DNA from: Luteolibacter ambystomatis
GTDB lineage: Bacteria; Verrucomicrobiota; Verrucomicrobiia; Verrucomicrobiales; Akkermansiaceae
Assembly (NCBI RefSeq): GCF_018137965.1
Contig: NZ_CP073100.1
Coordinates: 2,333,754 to 2,397,753 of the forward strand
Direction: 5' to 3'
Length of the DNA: 64,000 nt
In this document: piece by piece, positions 17,958 to 26,334 of the stretch
Position numbering within the stretch: position 1 is the first letter of the stretch
Layout: every line of letters starts with the position of its first letter
The notes under the pieces: generated by a model
Databases searched by the model: none
What the model was told of the DNA's origin: nothing
The model's input: the letters and a program-made list of their open reading frames with translations, nothing else
Translations under genes and position numbers: made by a program

Positions 17958-18089
17958 GTAGCCGAAAGCTCTTTCGGAATGTAGGGGGAAGCTCCGCTTT
18001 CCCTCTTCCGGGATCGGACGTCACCTGTCCTCCGGCTTCCACCCCATCATCCAGCCGCCCCCCGGATCGAAAGCAGAGCTTTCGACTAC
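17958..18089. repeat. REP cluster (TCGAAAGC and GGGGAAGC families)
   Basis: A GTAGCCGAAAGC hairpin, a GTAGGGGGAAGC hairpin (head at 17981) and an inverted TCGAAAGC copy ending ACTAC at 18089. It separates the convergent glycosidase and flotillin genes. Confidence 0.82.
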
Positions 18090-18093
18090 ATTG

Positions 18094-18130
18094 CAAAAAA
18101 ACGCCCGCAGGTCTCCCCGCGAGCGTCTTT
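18094..18130 (-). terminator. Rho-independent terminator of the flotillin gene
   Basis: On the minus strand ACGCTCGCGG and CTGCGGGCGT form a stem with one wobble position, followed by a run of seven Ts. It lies 15 bp after the flotillin stop codon. Confidence 0.75.
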
Positions 18131-18144
18131 GATTCAGAGCGCGA

Positions 18145-20232
18145 TCAAGCCGCTTCCGTCTTCACCTCGGTGACCTCCGCGGCCACCGCGGGCTTCTCCT
18201 CCGGCGCGGCCTGATCTTCCTTCAGCGTGTCCCACGCCGTGAGCAACTGCATCATCGCTTGGAACACACCGGCCTGGGCACCGATCTGGCCGCCTTCGCC
18301 GCCACCACCCAGCATCACCAGTTTCTCAGGAACGAGCGGCTGCTTGCTGTCGGCCAGTTCCATCGCCACCAGGTTGAGCGCATACAGGCGGTTGTCGCCG
18401 AAGGCGGACACCTTCTGGCGGCTGACCTCGGCTTCCGCCTCACCGATCTGGGCGATGCGGGACGCCTCGGCCTCCGCCACCTGGCGGATGCGCAGCGCCT
18501 CACCATGACCGTTCAGCTCGGCCACGCGGGCCTGGCCTTCGGCGAGGGCGATCTCGCGTTTCGCCACACGTTCGGCTTCGGCGAGCTGGGCGGAACCGCG
18601 GTTCGCGGCCACCTGGATCTCGATCTGCGTTTCCGTGAGGTGGGTCTGGCGCGCGGCCACGGCCTGCGCCTCGTTCAGCTCGCGGAGCTGCGCGGCGGCC
18701 TCCTGCTGCTTCGCGAAGGTCTCCTTCTGCTCCTCGGCCAGACGGCGCTGGCGGAGCTGGTCGAACAGGCTGTCGATCGGGTCCTTGCCATCGTGGGCGC
18801 GGGCGCTTTCCGGGCGGCCGATCAGCACGGCCACGCAGTTGATGTCATAGCTTTCGAAACGGCGGCCCAGCTCCTCGGTCGCGCGGCGCTGGATCTCCTC
18901 GCGGTGCGTCAGCAGTTCCAGCATGTTGCTGCTCTGCGCCACGTCGCGGAAATAAGCGGTGAGGATCGGATCGAGCGTCTGGCTGATCAGGCGGTTCACG
19001 TCACCGAAGCGCTGCACCACGCGCGGAGCCTTCTGGTAGTCGATGTGGAGCACCAGGCTGAGCGGCAGCAGAGGCTCGTAACCGTCGGCGGTGATGAGCG
19101 GGATGCTGCTCAGGTGTTCGTCGTACTTGTGGTTCTCCGTCTGGCCGCTGATCCAGCGGAGTACGAAGTTCACCGTAGGAACAAGTTCCACCTTCAGCGC
19201 ATATGGGTTCAGGGCGTACTTGCCCGGCGTGAGCGCCTGCTTCCACACCCCGCGGCGACCGGTTTCCACCTGCTCGCCGTAGCGGAAGTTCGAGCCCGTC
19301 ACGTCGTCACCGCTGCCACCGAAGTAGCCGATGACCACGCCCACGTAGCCGATGGGGATCAGCGTCTTCGGCTTCAGCTCCACCGTGGCGAACCAGCGGT
19401 TGATGAAGTACGTGCCGTCCGTGAGCACCTGGAGCTGCTTGCCGCGTCGACCACCCAACGTCAGGAACGTTTCCGGGTCCTGGAAGTAATTGTGGCCGGA
19501 GCCGCCCTGCGGGTCGCGCACCTCGGGAGCGATCACCTCGCCCGCCTCCAGCGTGGGGCCGTCGTGCACGGTCATGACACCGATGTTGTCGGACTCGGAA
19601 AGTCCCGCACCCGGCAGCGGCGGCGAGCCCTTGCTGTTGGTCGGATCACCCACGATCACCGGCACGAAGCCGTTCTGGCGCTGCAGCTCCTCCAGCCAGT
19701 GCTGGGCCATGCGGTTCTCCTCGGCGGAGATCGGGCCGGTGTGCACGCCGGTCTCCGTGATCACCATGAACACGGCGGTGTTGATGGCATACACACCTTC
19801 ACGCAGGATGCCGCGCTGGCGGCCGCGCTGGCCTCCGTTCTCCAGGAACGCCACCGCGTCCTGGAAGCCATTGCTGTCCGCGATGCGACCGAGCGTCTGC
19901 GAAGGAGGCAAGGGTCCGCCGTCACGCGCATACACGTAGCCGATGCGGCCTTCCGCCACGGTCACGAGCGGCACCTTGTGGATGTTGTATTTCCAGAACG
20001 GGTAGCCCACGTAGAGGCCACCACGCAGCACTTTCGCCTGGAAACCGGCCTCGCCCTTCACGGCGATGATGCGGCCCTCGCTGAGCGCGCCGCTGGCCGA
20101 CCACATCTTCTCGATGATGCCGACACGGCGGTGGGGGATGTAACGCACCCCGAAGCCGAGGTAGATGATGATGGCGATCGCGAACAAAACCGCGATGCCG
20201 ATTCCAATGCTGAACAATAAGCCAGCGATCAT
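18145..20232 (-). CDS. Flotillin-like SPFH membrane protein
   Basis: A 695-residue protein; the ATG at 20232 starts MIAGLLFSIGIGIAVLFAIA, a membrane hairpin/helix typical of flotillins, preceded by AAGAGAG as a possible ribosome site. The SPFH region follows, with RRVGIIEKMWSASGALSEG and GYPFWKYNIHKVPLVTV. From about residue 500 a long Glu/Ala coiled coil runs (QLRELNEAQAVAARQTHLTE, AEAEVSRQKVSAFGDNRLYA), the flotillin domain used for oligomerisation. Flotillins organise membrane microdomains. The gene stands alone behind a long leader containing a probable c-di-AMP riboswitch and a strong hairpin. Confidence 0.88.
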   Translation of the reverse strand: MIAGLLFSIGIGIAVLFAIAIIIYLGFGVRYIPHRRVGIIEKMWSASGALSEGRIIAVKGEAGFQAKVLRGGLYVGYPFWKYNIHKVPLVTVAEGRIGYVYARDGGPLPPSQTLGRIADSNGFQDAVAFLENGGQRGRQRGILREGVYAINTAVFMVITETGVHTGPISAEENRMAQHWLEELQRQNGFVPVIVGDPTNSKGSPPLPGAGLSESDNIGVMTVHDGPTLEAGEVIAPEVRDPQGGSGHNYFQDPETFLTLGGRRGKQLQVLTDGTYFINRWFATVELKPKTLIPIGYVGVVIGYFGGSGDDVTGSNFRYGEQVETGRRGVWKQALTPGKYALNPYALKVELVPTVNFVLRWISGQTENHKYDEHLSSIPLITADGYEPLLPLSLVLHIDYQKAPRVVQRFGDVNRLISQTLDPILTAYFRDVAQSSNMLELLTHREEIQRRATEELGRRFESYDINCVAVLIGRPESARAHDGKDPIDSLFDQLRQRRLAEEQKETFAKQQEAAAQLRELNEAQAVAARQTHLTETQIEIQVAANRGSAQLAEAERVAKREIALAEGQARVAELNGHGEALRIRQVAEAEASRIAQIGEAEAEVSRQKVSAFGDNRLYALNLVAMELADSKQPLVPEKLVMLGGGGEGGQIGAQAGVFQAMMQLLTAWDTLKEDQAAPEEKPAVAAEVTEVKTEAA

Positions 20233-20249
20233 ATGTGTCTCTCTTTCTG

Positions 20250-20298
20250 TCTCTCTATGGCCGGCCCCGCCTCCCTGCGGAAACGCAGAGGCCGGACC
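20250..20298 (-). promoter_or_regulatory. Strong leader hairpin before the flotillin gene
   Basis: On the minus strand CCGGCCTCTGCG and CGCAGGGAGGC..GGCCGG form a long GC-rich stem with loop TTTC. It ends about 20 nt before the start codon, between the riboswitch and the ribosome site. It has no T-run. It could be the expression platform of the upstream aptamer. Confidence 0.5.
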
Positions 20299-20370
20299 TA
20301 TGTTGTTGCTGATATGAAGCAACGTTGGCCGCGGTCACCCACTTCGGGAGAAACAGCGAACAGACGCGCC

Positions 20371-20527
20371 TCACGGTGATGCCTACGGGGTTAGCTGTCG
20401 GGCTGGAGCCACCATGTGCTCCCGATACCGCAGGTATCGCATGCCCCTGAGACTGCCGGTGGCCCGGAAAACGATTCCGGATCGGTGGTCGGGATTGGTT
20501 CCCCCGTTGCCCCGGACCACGCGTCCA
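20371..20527 (-). promoter_or_regulatory. c-di-AMP riboswitch (ydaO/yuaA type)
   Basis: The minus strand carries, in order, CAACGGGGGAACCAATCCC, a CCGG..CCGG stem, AGGGGCATGCGATACC paired with GGTATCGGGAG, and GCCCGACAGCTAACCCCGTA followed by GGC. The first and last blocks match the conserved core of the ydaO class (GGGGGAACCA and CCGACAGCUAACCUCGUAGGCGU) as I remember it. GACGCG and CGCGTC flank the element and would close it as P1. The leader runs into the flotillin-like gene 138 nt downstream on the same strand. The aptamer call rests on pattern recognition, not a covariance model. Confidence 0.8.
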
Positions 20528-20726
20528 AGGCACTCGGCTGACGATGTCGTTCTCAAATTCAATTTCGAACTGACGGCAGTGTTAGGACGAGTGCCGACTC
20601 CACTCAAGAGGGCTGTTTATAACCCACCCCGGATGGTGGACATTCGATCCGATGGTGACAACGGGCACTTGTCCATCACCAGCCTGCCGCCGTAGGCTGG
20701 GATGCAATCGCTTCGAGAAACGCTTC

Positions 20727-23700
20727 ATGATCCGCATCCTGATCTGCTGGTTCACCCTGATCGCAGGTGGCATGGCCTCGCCGCATGCGATCGCCATCTG
20801 GCGGGCGGGCTCGGGGCTGCCGCACCAGAACGTGCGGGCGATCACCCAAACTTCCGATGGCTGCATCTGGGTGGGGACCGCGGACGGTCTGGCTCGTTTC
20901 GATGGCGCCCATTTCACGGTCTATCGGAGCGACACCGTGCGCGACCTGGGCACAGCCCGGATCGAACGCCTGGCTGCGGGCGCGAGCGGACGCCTGTGGA
21001 TCGGCACCGCGGATCGAATCCTGCTCAAGCACGAAGGAGGCATCTTCACCAGGGTGCTCGATCGCGGAGAGCCGCTGCTGGCAGCCGGTTTCGAAATACT
21101 GACCGAGGACAGGCAAGGCAGCCTGTGGATCACGACGCTCGGCGGCCGCATCCTCCGCCTTGAAGATGGAAAGCCGCGCGACATGAGCGCCGTGTGGAAG
21201 ACCGGCGGCCAACTCCGGCTCGATGGTGACGGCCAGCCGGTGGTGAACACCCCCTCGGCCTTGTTCCGTTTGCGCGGAGATACCTTGGAACCCATCGCCG
21301 GACAACCAACCGGCGTGACACGTTATCTGGCCCCCGGATATGGAGGCTTCTGGATGGAGCAGGGCGGCCAGGTGCGACGGTGGAAGGAAGGACAGGGATT
21401 CGAGGTGGCCGCCTCACCGCGATGGGGCGCGCGCGATCTGACCTTCGGCATCGAGGACCACCGCCACCAGTTGTGGCTGGCCACTTCCGGGCAAGGGCTC
21501 CTGTGCTATGGCCCGGATGGTTCGGTGCACTCGCTGGATACCACTTCGGGATTCGCCGGAGACTTCGTGCAGGCCTTGTTCGAGGACCGGGACGGCAATG
21601 TGTGGGTGGGCACCGCGGGTGGCGGATTGGGGCGGATCTCGCCCGCGTGGTTCCAGGTGTTTGGGAAAAGCCAAGGCCTTTCCTCGGACCGCGCCACCGC
21701 CGTTTGCCAGGATGGCACGGGCACCATCTGGGTGGGCACGGCCGGGGACGGCATCAATCGGATCGATGCCAACGGAGCCCCCTCTCCGGGAGAGTTTCCC
21801 CAATTCGCCAGGCGCACGATCTCCACCCTCTCGGCCGGACCCGATGGAGTCGTCTGGGCGGGCTTTGGCGATGGCGGCCTGCAAAAGTGGCAGGATGGCA
21901 AATGGTCTCCGGCAGGCGGATGGCCGGAGGCCGGAGCAGCGGTGCAGGCGTTGTTGCTGGACCGGAACGGCAGCCTGTGGGTGGGCCAGAAAACACGCAA
22001 CCGCCTCGCGCGGATCGCCAGTGACCGGGTGGTCGTTCTGGACCTGCCGAATCCCGTGGCGGTGGCGGACGTGCGCGCCTTCGCGCAGGACCGTGACGGC
22101 TCCATCTGGATCGGCACCGATGGCAGCGGCCTCTTCCGCCATCGGGACGGTGCCTTCACCCGCTACTCCATCCATGACGGGCTGCCCAGCGACAGCATCT
22201 GGTCCCTGCTGGCGTGCGACGATGGCTCCCTGTGGATCGGCACCGCGGGTGAAGGCATCGCCCGATGGAAGGACGGACGTTTCGCCACATGCGGCAAGGA
22301 GCAGGGCCTGCCGGAAAGCGTGATCTGCGCCATCCGCAATGACCATCAAGGCGGCATCTGGCTCACCGGCTACCAGGGCCTGTTCCGGCTGGATCGCGGC
22401 AGCCTGGAGGATAGTTTCGAAAAAGGGACGCGGGTGGCCCCGGTGGTCTTCGGCAGGGCGGACGGGCTCCCCGAGCTGCAGGGCGTGAGCAGCGGCTCCC
22501 CCTCCCTCCTCACGCCGGAGGGCCGGCTGTGGTTCGCAACTACGGCGGGCGCAGTAACAGTCGATCCGAAGGACCGCGTCCGCGAAGCGATGCCGCCGCC
22601 GGTCTTCATCGACAGCCTGGTCGTGGATGGCGTGGCCATGGACCCCGCCGGTCCGCTGTCCATCCCCGCGGGCCGCTACGACTTCTTCTCCACGAATGCC
22701 ACGCGCCGGGCCTGCTACACCAGCAACTCGACGGAAAGCGGATCGGATGCCGTGCGGACCATCGCACTGGATCTGAGCGATCTCAACAACACGACGGTGG
22801 AGGGCCATGGAGCCACGCTGATGATGCGCGGAAAGATGACCATGCTGGTGGCGGAGCGGTGTTCCGGCCTGACGTTGAACAACCTCACCTTCGATTTCGC
22901 ACGACCCACGGTCTCGGAATTCACCGCCATCGAAAAGCAGTCCACCTACTGGGTGGCCAGGGTCCATCCCCAGTCCACCTATCAGATCACCGGCGGCAAC
23001 CGCGTGCTGTGGACCGGCGAGGACTGGAGCACCTACCACAACATGGTGCAGCACTACGATCCCGCCACCCTCACCACCTGGCGCGGCGGAGATCCCACCG
23101 CCTCCGCCACCGCCGTGACGGATCTGGGCAATGGCACGCTGCGCTTCGACGTGCCATCCGGTTCGCTCGCAAACGTCGTGGTCGGCCGCACCTACCAGGT
23201 CCGCAACACGACCCGCGACCAGGTCGGCATGTGGTTCAACCGCGGATCGAACCTCACCGTGCAGGACGTGAAGGTCCGCTCGATGCACGGCTTCGGCATG
23301 TTGTTCCAGTTCATGGATGGAGTGGGTTTGAAGCGCATCGAGGTGGCGCCGCCCTCCGGCAGCGGCCGCACCTGCGCCTCCGCCGCGGATATTCTCCACT
23401 TCTCCGGCTGCAAGGGACTCGTCAGCATCACGGACAGCAAGCTCACCGCCGCACAGGACGATGCGCTGAACATCCACGGCACCCACCTCCGCATCGTCAG
23501 CCAGCCCGCGGCCAACCAGGTCCGCGTCCGGTTCATGCACGCGCAGTCGTGGGGTTTCCAAGCGTTCATTCCGGGCGATCAGATCGAGTTCGTCCGCAAG
23601 GACACGCTGCTCTCCTACGGAAGCGCCAGTGTCACGGTCGTGGCCATGACCTCCGATCCCCGCGAACAAATCCTCACCCTTGATGCCAATGCGCCTGCGG

Positions 23701-25673
23701 GAGTGGTGCTGAATTCCGATGCGGTGGAGAACGTGACCTGGACGCCATCCGTCGAGGTCCTCAACTGCGACATCGCCCAGATCCCCACCCGCGGCTTCCT
23801 GCTCACCTCGCGGCGTCCCACCCTGATCCAGGGCAACCGCTTCTTCCGCACCCAGAACCCGGCGATCCTGGTCGAAGACGATGCCGCCGGATGGTATGAA
23901 TCCGGGCCGGTGCGCGATCTCACGCTGCGCGGCAATTCGTTCTACGAATGCGGGGAAAACGTGGTCCAGCTCGATCCCCAGAACACCACCCACTCCGGCG
24001 CGGTCCACTCAAACCTCCGCGTCCGGGACAATATCTTCACCCTGAAAGGCACCGGCGGTGTCAGGACAAAATCCACCGACACCGTCTCCATCTCCGCCAA
24101 CCGGTTCCGCCTCAACAACGGCACCTCTCCCGCCGCATCGAGCCTCGTCAGCACCACGAACACCACCAACCTCGCGATCGGCGTCAATACCACGGAGCCC
24201 TCCAGCGCACCCGCCATCCGTGTCACCAACGGCGACTTCGAAACCACCACCGGCAACACGGTCGTCCCCGGATGGTTCTCCTCCTCCACCACCGGACCGG
24301 TGATCCTCAACGATCCATCCGGCACCGGACATCTCGCGAAGCTCCCGGCGGGCACCGCGATCTATCAGGAAATCGGCCCCACCGATCCGGCGAAACCGAA
24401 CCACTTCCAATGGACGCTCTCGCAGCGCGCGCTGTCCGGCCAGACCGGAGCGTTGCAGGTCTCCATCCACGTCTGGGACGCCCGCTTCACCGCCGCGGAT
24501 GGCTCGGACATCTCGGTGATCCCCCCGCTGTATCAGATCACCATTCCCGCCTCCTCCGATGGCCTCCCGCATACCCGCGGTGGTGATGTGGACCTTTCCT
24601 CCCTGCCCGTCGGATCACGGGTGTGGCTGCGGATCGCCGCGCCACTGGCGGATGCCGCGGTGGATGCCATCAATGGCACCATGGGAGCCGCACCGGACAC
24701 CAGCCACTATGCCTCATGGGCCTTCGCTTCCGGATTGTTCGACGCGGACACCGCGCCGATGGCGGACCCGGATCAGGACGGCCTGCCGAACCTGCTGGAG
24801 TATCTGCTGGAGGACTACGAACCGACCATCACCGACCCGGCGCCCTTCATCATCACCTACGACACGCTCACCGGGCTGCCCCTCTACGGCTACCGTCCGC
24901 GCGCGACGCAGGATGCGGAACTCATTCCCGAATACCAGTCCGGCAGCCTCGATGGCATCTGGCACACGGTCGTCAACGGAGTCGCCGGACTCACCCTCAC
25001 GACCGATGGAACGGGAACGCGGTGGATCGGCGTCACCGCCCAGGCGGACTCAAAATCATTCCTGCGGCTGCGTGGAGCATTCCTGCCCTATCCGGCCCCC
25101 GTCGTGCAAAACCCGGGATTCGAGCTTCCCGATCAAACCGGACTCTCGCCCGCCTACTCCTCCAGTTCCCCCTCCGGCTGGACCTTCGCTTCCCCGGTGA
25201 ACGGAGGCGTCGAGGAAATCCGTGACAATCGTTTCGGAACCAGCGGCCCGGAGGGCACACGTCTGACCGGCCTCGGCGGCCAGGGCGATCAGGTCGGCTA
25301 TATCAATCTGGGCAGCTCCGGCACCGCCACGGCCTCCGCCACCTCGGCGTCCCCCGGCAATGTCGCCCCCAATACCACCTACACCCTCACCATCGCATTC
25401 GCCCAACGCGCCAGCGGTGACCGGCATCCCAACGGAAACTTCGGCCTGCTGGTCAATGGCACCTTTGTCGGCACCTTCACCACGATCACCGGCCAATCGC
25501 TCACCACCGGCTTCAACAACCTCACCTACACGTGGACCTCCCCCGGACCGGGAGATCCGATGATCGGGCAGCCGCTCCAGATCCGGATGAACTTCACCTA
25601 CTCCACCGCCGCCGGAGGATGGCAGCAGGCACAGTTCGACAATGTCCGCCTGACCGCCAGCGCCGCTCCTTGA
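20727..25673 (+). CDS. Two-component-regulator propeller fused to GH110-like beta-helix and C-terminal modules
   Basis: A 1,648-residue exported protein; the ATG at 20727 gives a signal peptide (MIRILICWFTLIAGGMAS). Residues about 30-620 form a two-blade-set propeller with about eleven regulator repeats such as IWVGTADGLARFDG, VWVGTAGGGLGRIS, IWIGTDGSGLFRHRDG. PPPVFIDSLVVDGVAMDP begins the Y_Y_Y domain expected of a hybrid sensor kinase, but after IPAGRYDFF the sequence becomes a right-handed beta-helix like GH110 alpha-galactosidases (NNLTFDFARPTVSEF, GMWFNRG, AQDDALNIHGTHLRI), to about residue 1150. Then come a beta-sandwich module, a DPDQDGLPNLLEY linker and a last beta-rich module. No kinase or membrane segment follows the propeller. 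Confidence 0.82.
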   Translation: MIRILICWFTLIAGGMASPHAIAIWRAGSGLPHQNVRAITQTSDGCIWVGTADGLARFDGAHFTVYRSDTVRDLGTARIERLAAGASGRLWIGTADRILLKHEGGIFTRVLDRGEPLLAAGFEILTEDRQGSLWITTLGGRILRLEDGKPRDMSAVWKTGGQLRLDGDGQPVVNTPSALFRLRGDTLEPIAGQPTGVTRYLAPGYGGFWMEQGGQVRRWKEGQGFEVAASPRWGARDLTFGIEDHRHQLWLATSGQGLLCYGPDGSVHSLDTTSGFAGDFVQALFEDRDGNVWVGTAGGGLGRISPAWFQVFGKSQGLSSDRATAVCQDGTGTIWVGTAGDGINRIDANGAPSPGEFPQFARRTISTLSAGPDGVVWAGFGDGGLQKWQDGKWSPAGGWPEAGAAVQALLLDRNGSLWVGQKTRNRLARIASDRVVVLDLPNPVAVADVRAFAQDRDGSIWIGTDGSGLFRHRDGAFTRYSIHDGLPSDSIWSLLACDDGSLWIGTAGEGIARWKDGRFATCGKEQGLPESVICAIRNDHQGGIWLTGYQGLFRLDRGSLEDSFEKGTRVAPVVFGRADGLPELQGVSSGSPSLLTPEGRLWFATTAGAVTVDPKDRVREAMPPPVFIDSLVVDGVAMDPAGPLSIPAGRYDFFSTNATRRACYTSNSTESGSDAVRTIALDLSDLNNTTVEGHGATLMMRGKMTMLVAERCSGLTLNNLTFDFARPTVSEFTAIEKQSTYWVARVHPQSTYQITGGNRVLWTGEDWSTYHNMVQHYDPATLTTWRGGDPTASATAVTDLGNGTLRFDVPSGSLANVVVGRTYQVRNTTRDQVGMWFNRGSNLTVQDVKVRSMHGFGMLFQFMDGVGLKRIEVAPPSGSGRTCASAADILHFSGCKGLVSITDSKLTAAQDDALNIHGTHLRIVSQPAANQVRVRFMHAQSWGFQAFIPGDQIEFVRKDTLLSYGSASVTVVAMTSDPREQILTLDANAPAGVVLNSDAVENVTWTPSVEVLNCDIAQIPTRGFLLTSRRPTLIQGNRFFRTQNPAILVEDDAAGWYESGPVRDLTLRGNSFYECGENVVQLDPQNTTHSGAVHSNLRVRDNIFTLKGTGGVRTKSTDTVSISANRFRLNNGTSPAASSLVSTTNTTNLAIGVNTTEPSSAPAIRVTNGDFETTTGNTVVPGWFSSSTTGPVILNDPSGTGHLAKLPAGTAIYQEIGPTDPAKPNHFQWTLSQRALSGQTGALQVSIHVWDARFTAADGSDISVIPPLYQITIPASSDGLPHTRGGDVDLSSLPVGSRVWLRIAAPLADAAVDAINGTMGAAPDTSHYASWAFASGLFDADTAPMADPDQDGLPNLLEYLLEDYEPTITDPAPFIITYDTLTGLPLYGYRPRATQDAELIPEYQSGSLDGIWHTVVNGVAGLTLTTDGTGTRWIGVTAQADSKSFLRLRGAFLPYPAPVVQNPGFELPDQTGLSPAYSSSSPSGWTFASPVNGGVEEIRDNRFGTSGPEGTRLTGLGGQGDQVGYINLGSSGTATASATSASPGNVAPNTTYTLTIAFAQRASGDRHPNGNFGLLVNGTFVGTFTTITGQSLTTGFNNLTYTWTSPGPGDPMIGQPLQIRMNFTYSTAAGGWQQAQFDNVRLTASAAP

Positions 25674-25683
25674 GAAACCATCA

Positions 25684-26334
25684 TCATGGGTTTCCGGTCA
25701 TGCCCGTGAACCCATGCAGCCGCGCGTTCACCACCAGCTCCGTGACATTCGCCGCACCGAGCTTCCCCATGATGTTCGCGCGATGAAACTCCACCGTGCG
25801 CGCGCTCAGTCCGATCCGCTCCGCGATCTCTCGGCTCGTCCTTCCCTCCAGCACCTGCGAAAGCACCTGCTGCTCGCGGCGTGACAGGATTTTTCCGATC
25901 GCCAGCGGCCGTCCGCCCTCGCGGCTCATCACCTCCTGATAGCGCGTCGAGTGGCTCCGCCGTCCCGCCGCCACCGCATCCAGCGCGGCCTGCAACTGCA
26001 CCGGAGGCGCATCCTTTTCCAAATATCCCTCCACCCCGCTCTCACGCACGCGGGTGAGCGCCAGCGGATCCACCAGCGAGGACAACACCAGCGCCCGCGC
26101 CTGCGGACGGAGCTGCCGCGCCGCACGCACGAATTCCAATCCATCCATGCCGGGAAGTTGCAGGTCCACCACCAGCAGGTCCGGCTGCTTCTCCGTCACC
26201 AGCACCAGCGCGTCCTCCGCGGATGGAGCCGCGCCCACCAGTTCATACCCGGACAAACCCGACAGCCATTCCACCAGGAACGCACGGAACATCCCCTGGT
26301 CCTCCACCACCAGCACCTTCACCCGCGCCTTCAT
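25684..26334 (-). CDS. NarL/FixJ-type response regulator
   Basis: A 216-residue two-domain regulator. The receiver has the acidic pair in VVEDQG, phospho-acceptor Asp57 (LLVVDLQLPGMDG) and the conserved Lys in GYLEKDAPP. The output domain is a LuxR-type helix-turn-helix: ILSRREQQVLSQVLEG, RTSREIAERIGLSARTVEFH, RANIMGKLG. The ATG at 26334 overlaps the kinase stop (ATGA), so kinase and regulator are translationally coupled. It ends 10 bp from the convergent propeller-GH110 gene. Target genes are not evident. Confidence 0.92.
   Translation of the reverse strand: MKARVKVLVVEDQGMFRAFLVEWLSGLSGYELVGAAPSAEDALVLVTEKQPDLLVVDLQLPGMDGLEFVRAARQLRPQARALVLSSLVDPLALTRVRESGVEGYLEKDAPPVQLQAALDAVAAGRRSHSTRYQEVMSREGGRPLAIGKILSRREQQVLSQVLEGRTSREIAERIGLSARTVEFHRANIMGKLGAANVTELVVNARLHGFTGMTGNP

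Noticed and set aside
21414..24008. Minus-strand ORF of 864 codons
   Set aside because: Antisense of the propeller-GH110 gene; composition is that of a shadow frame.
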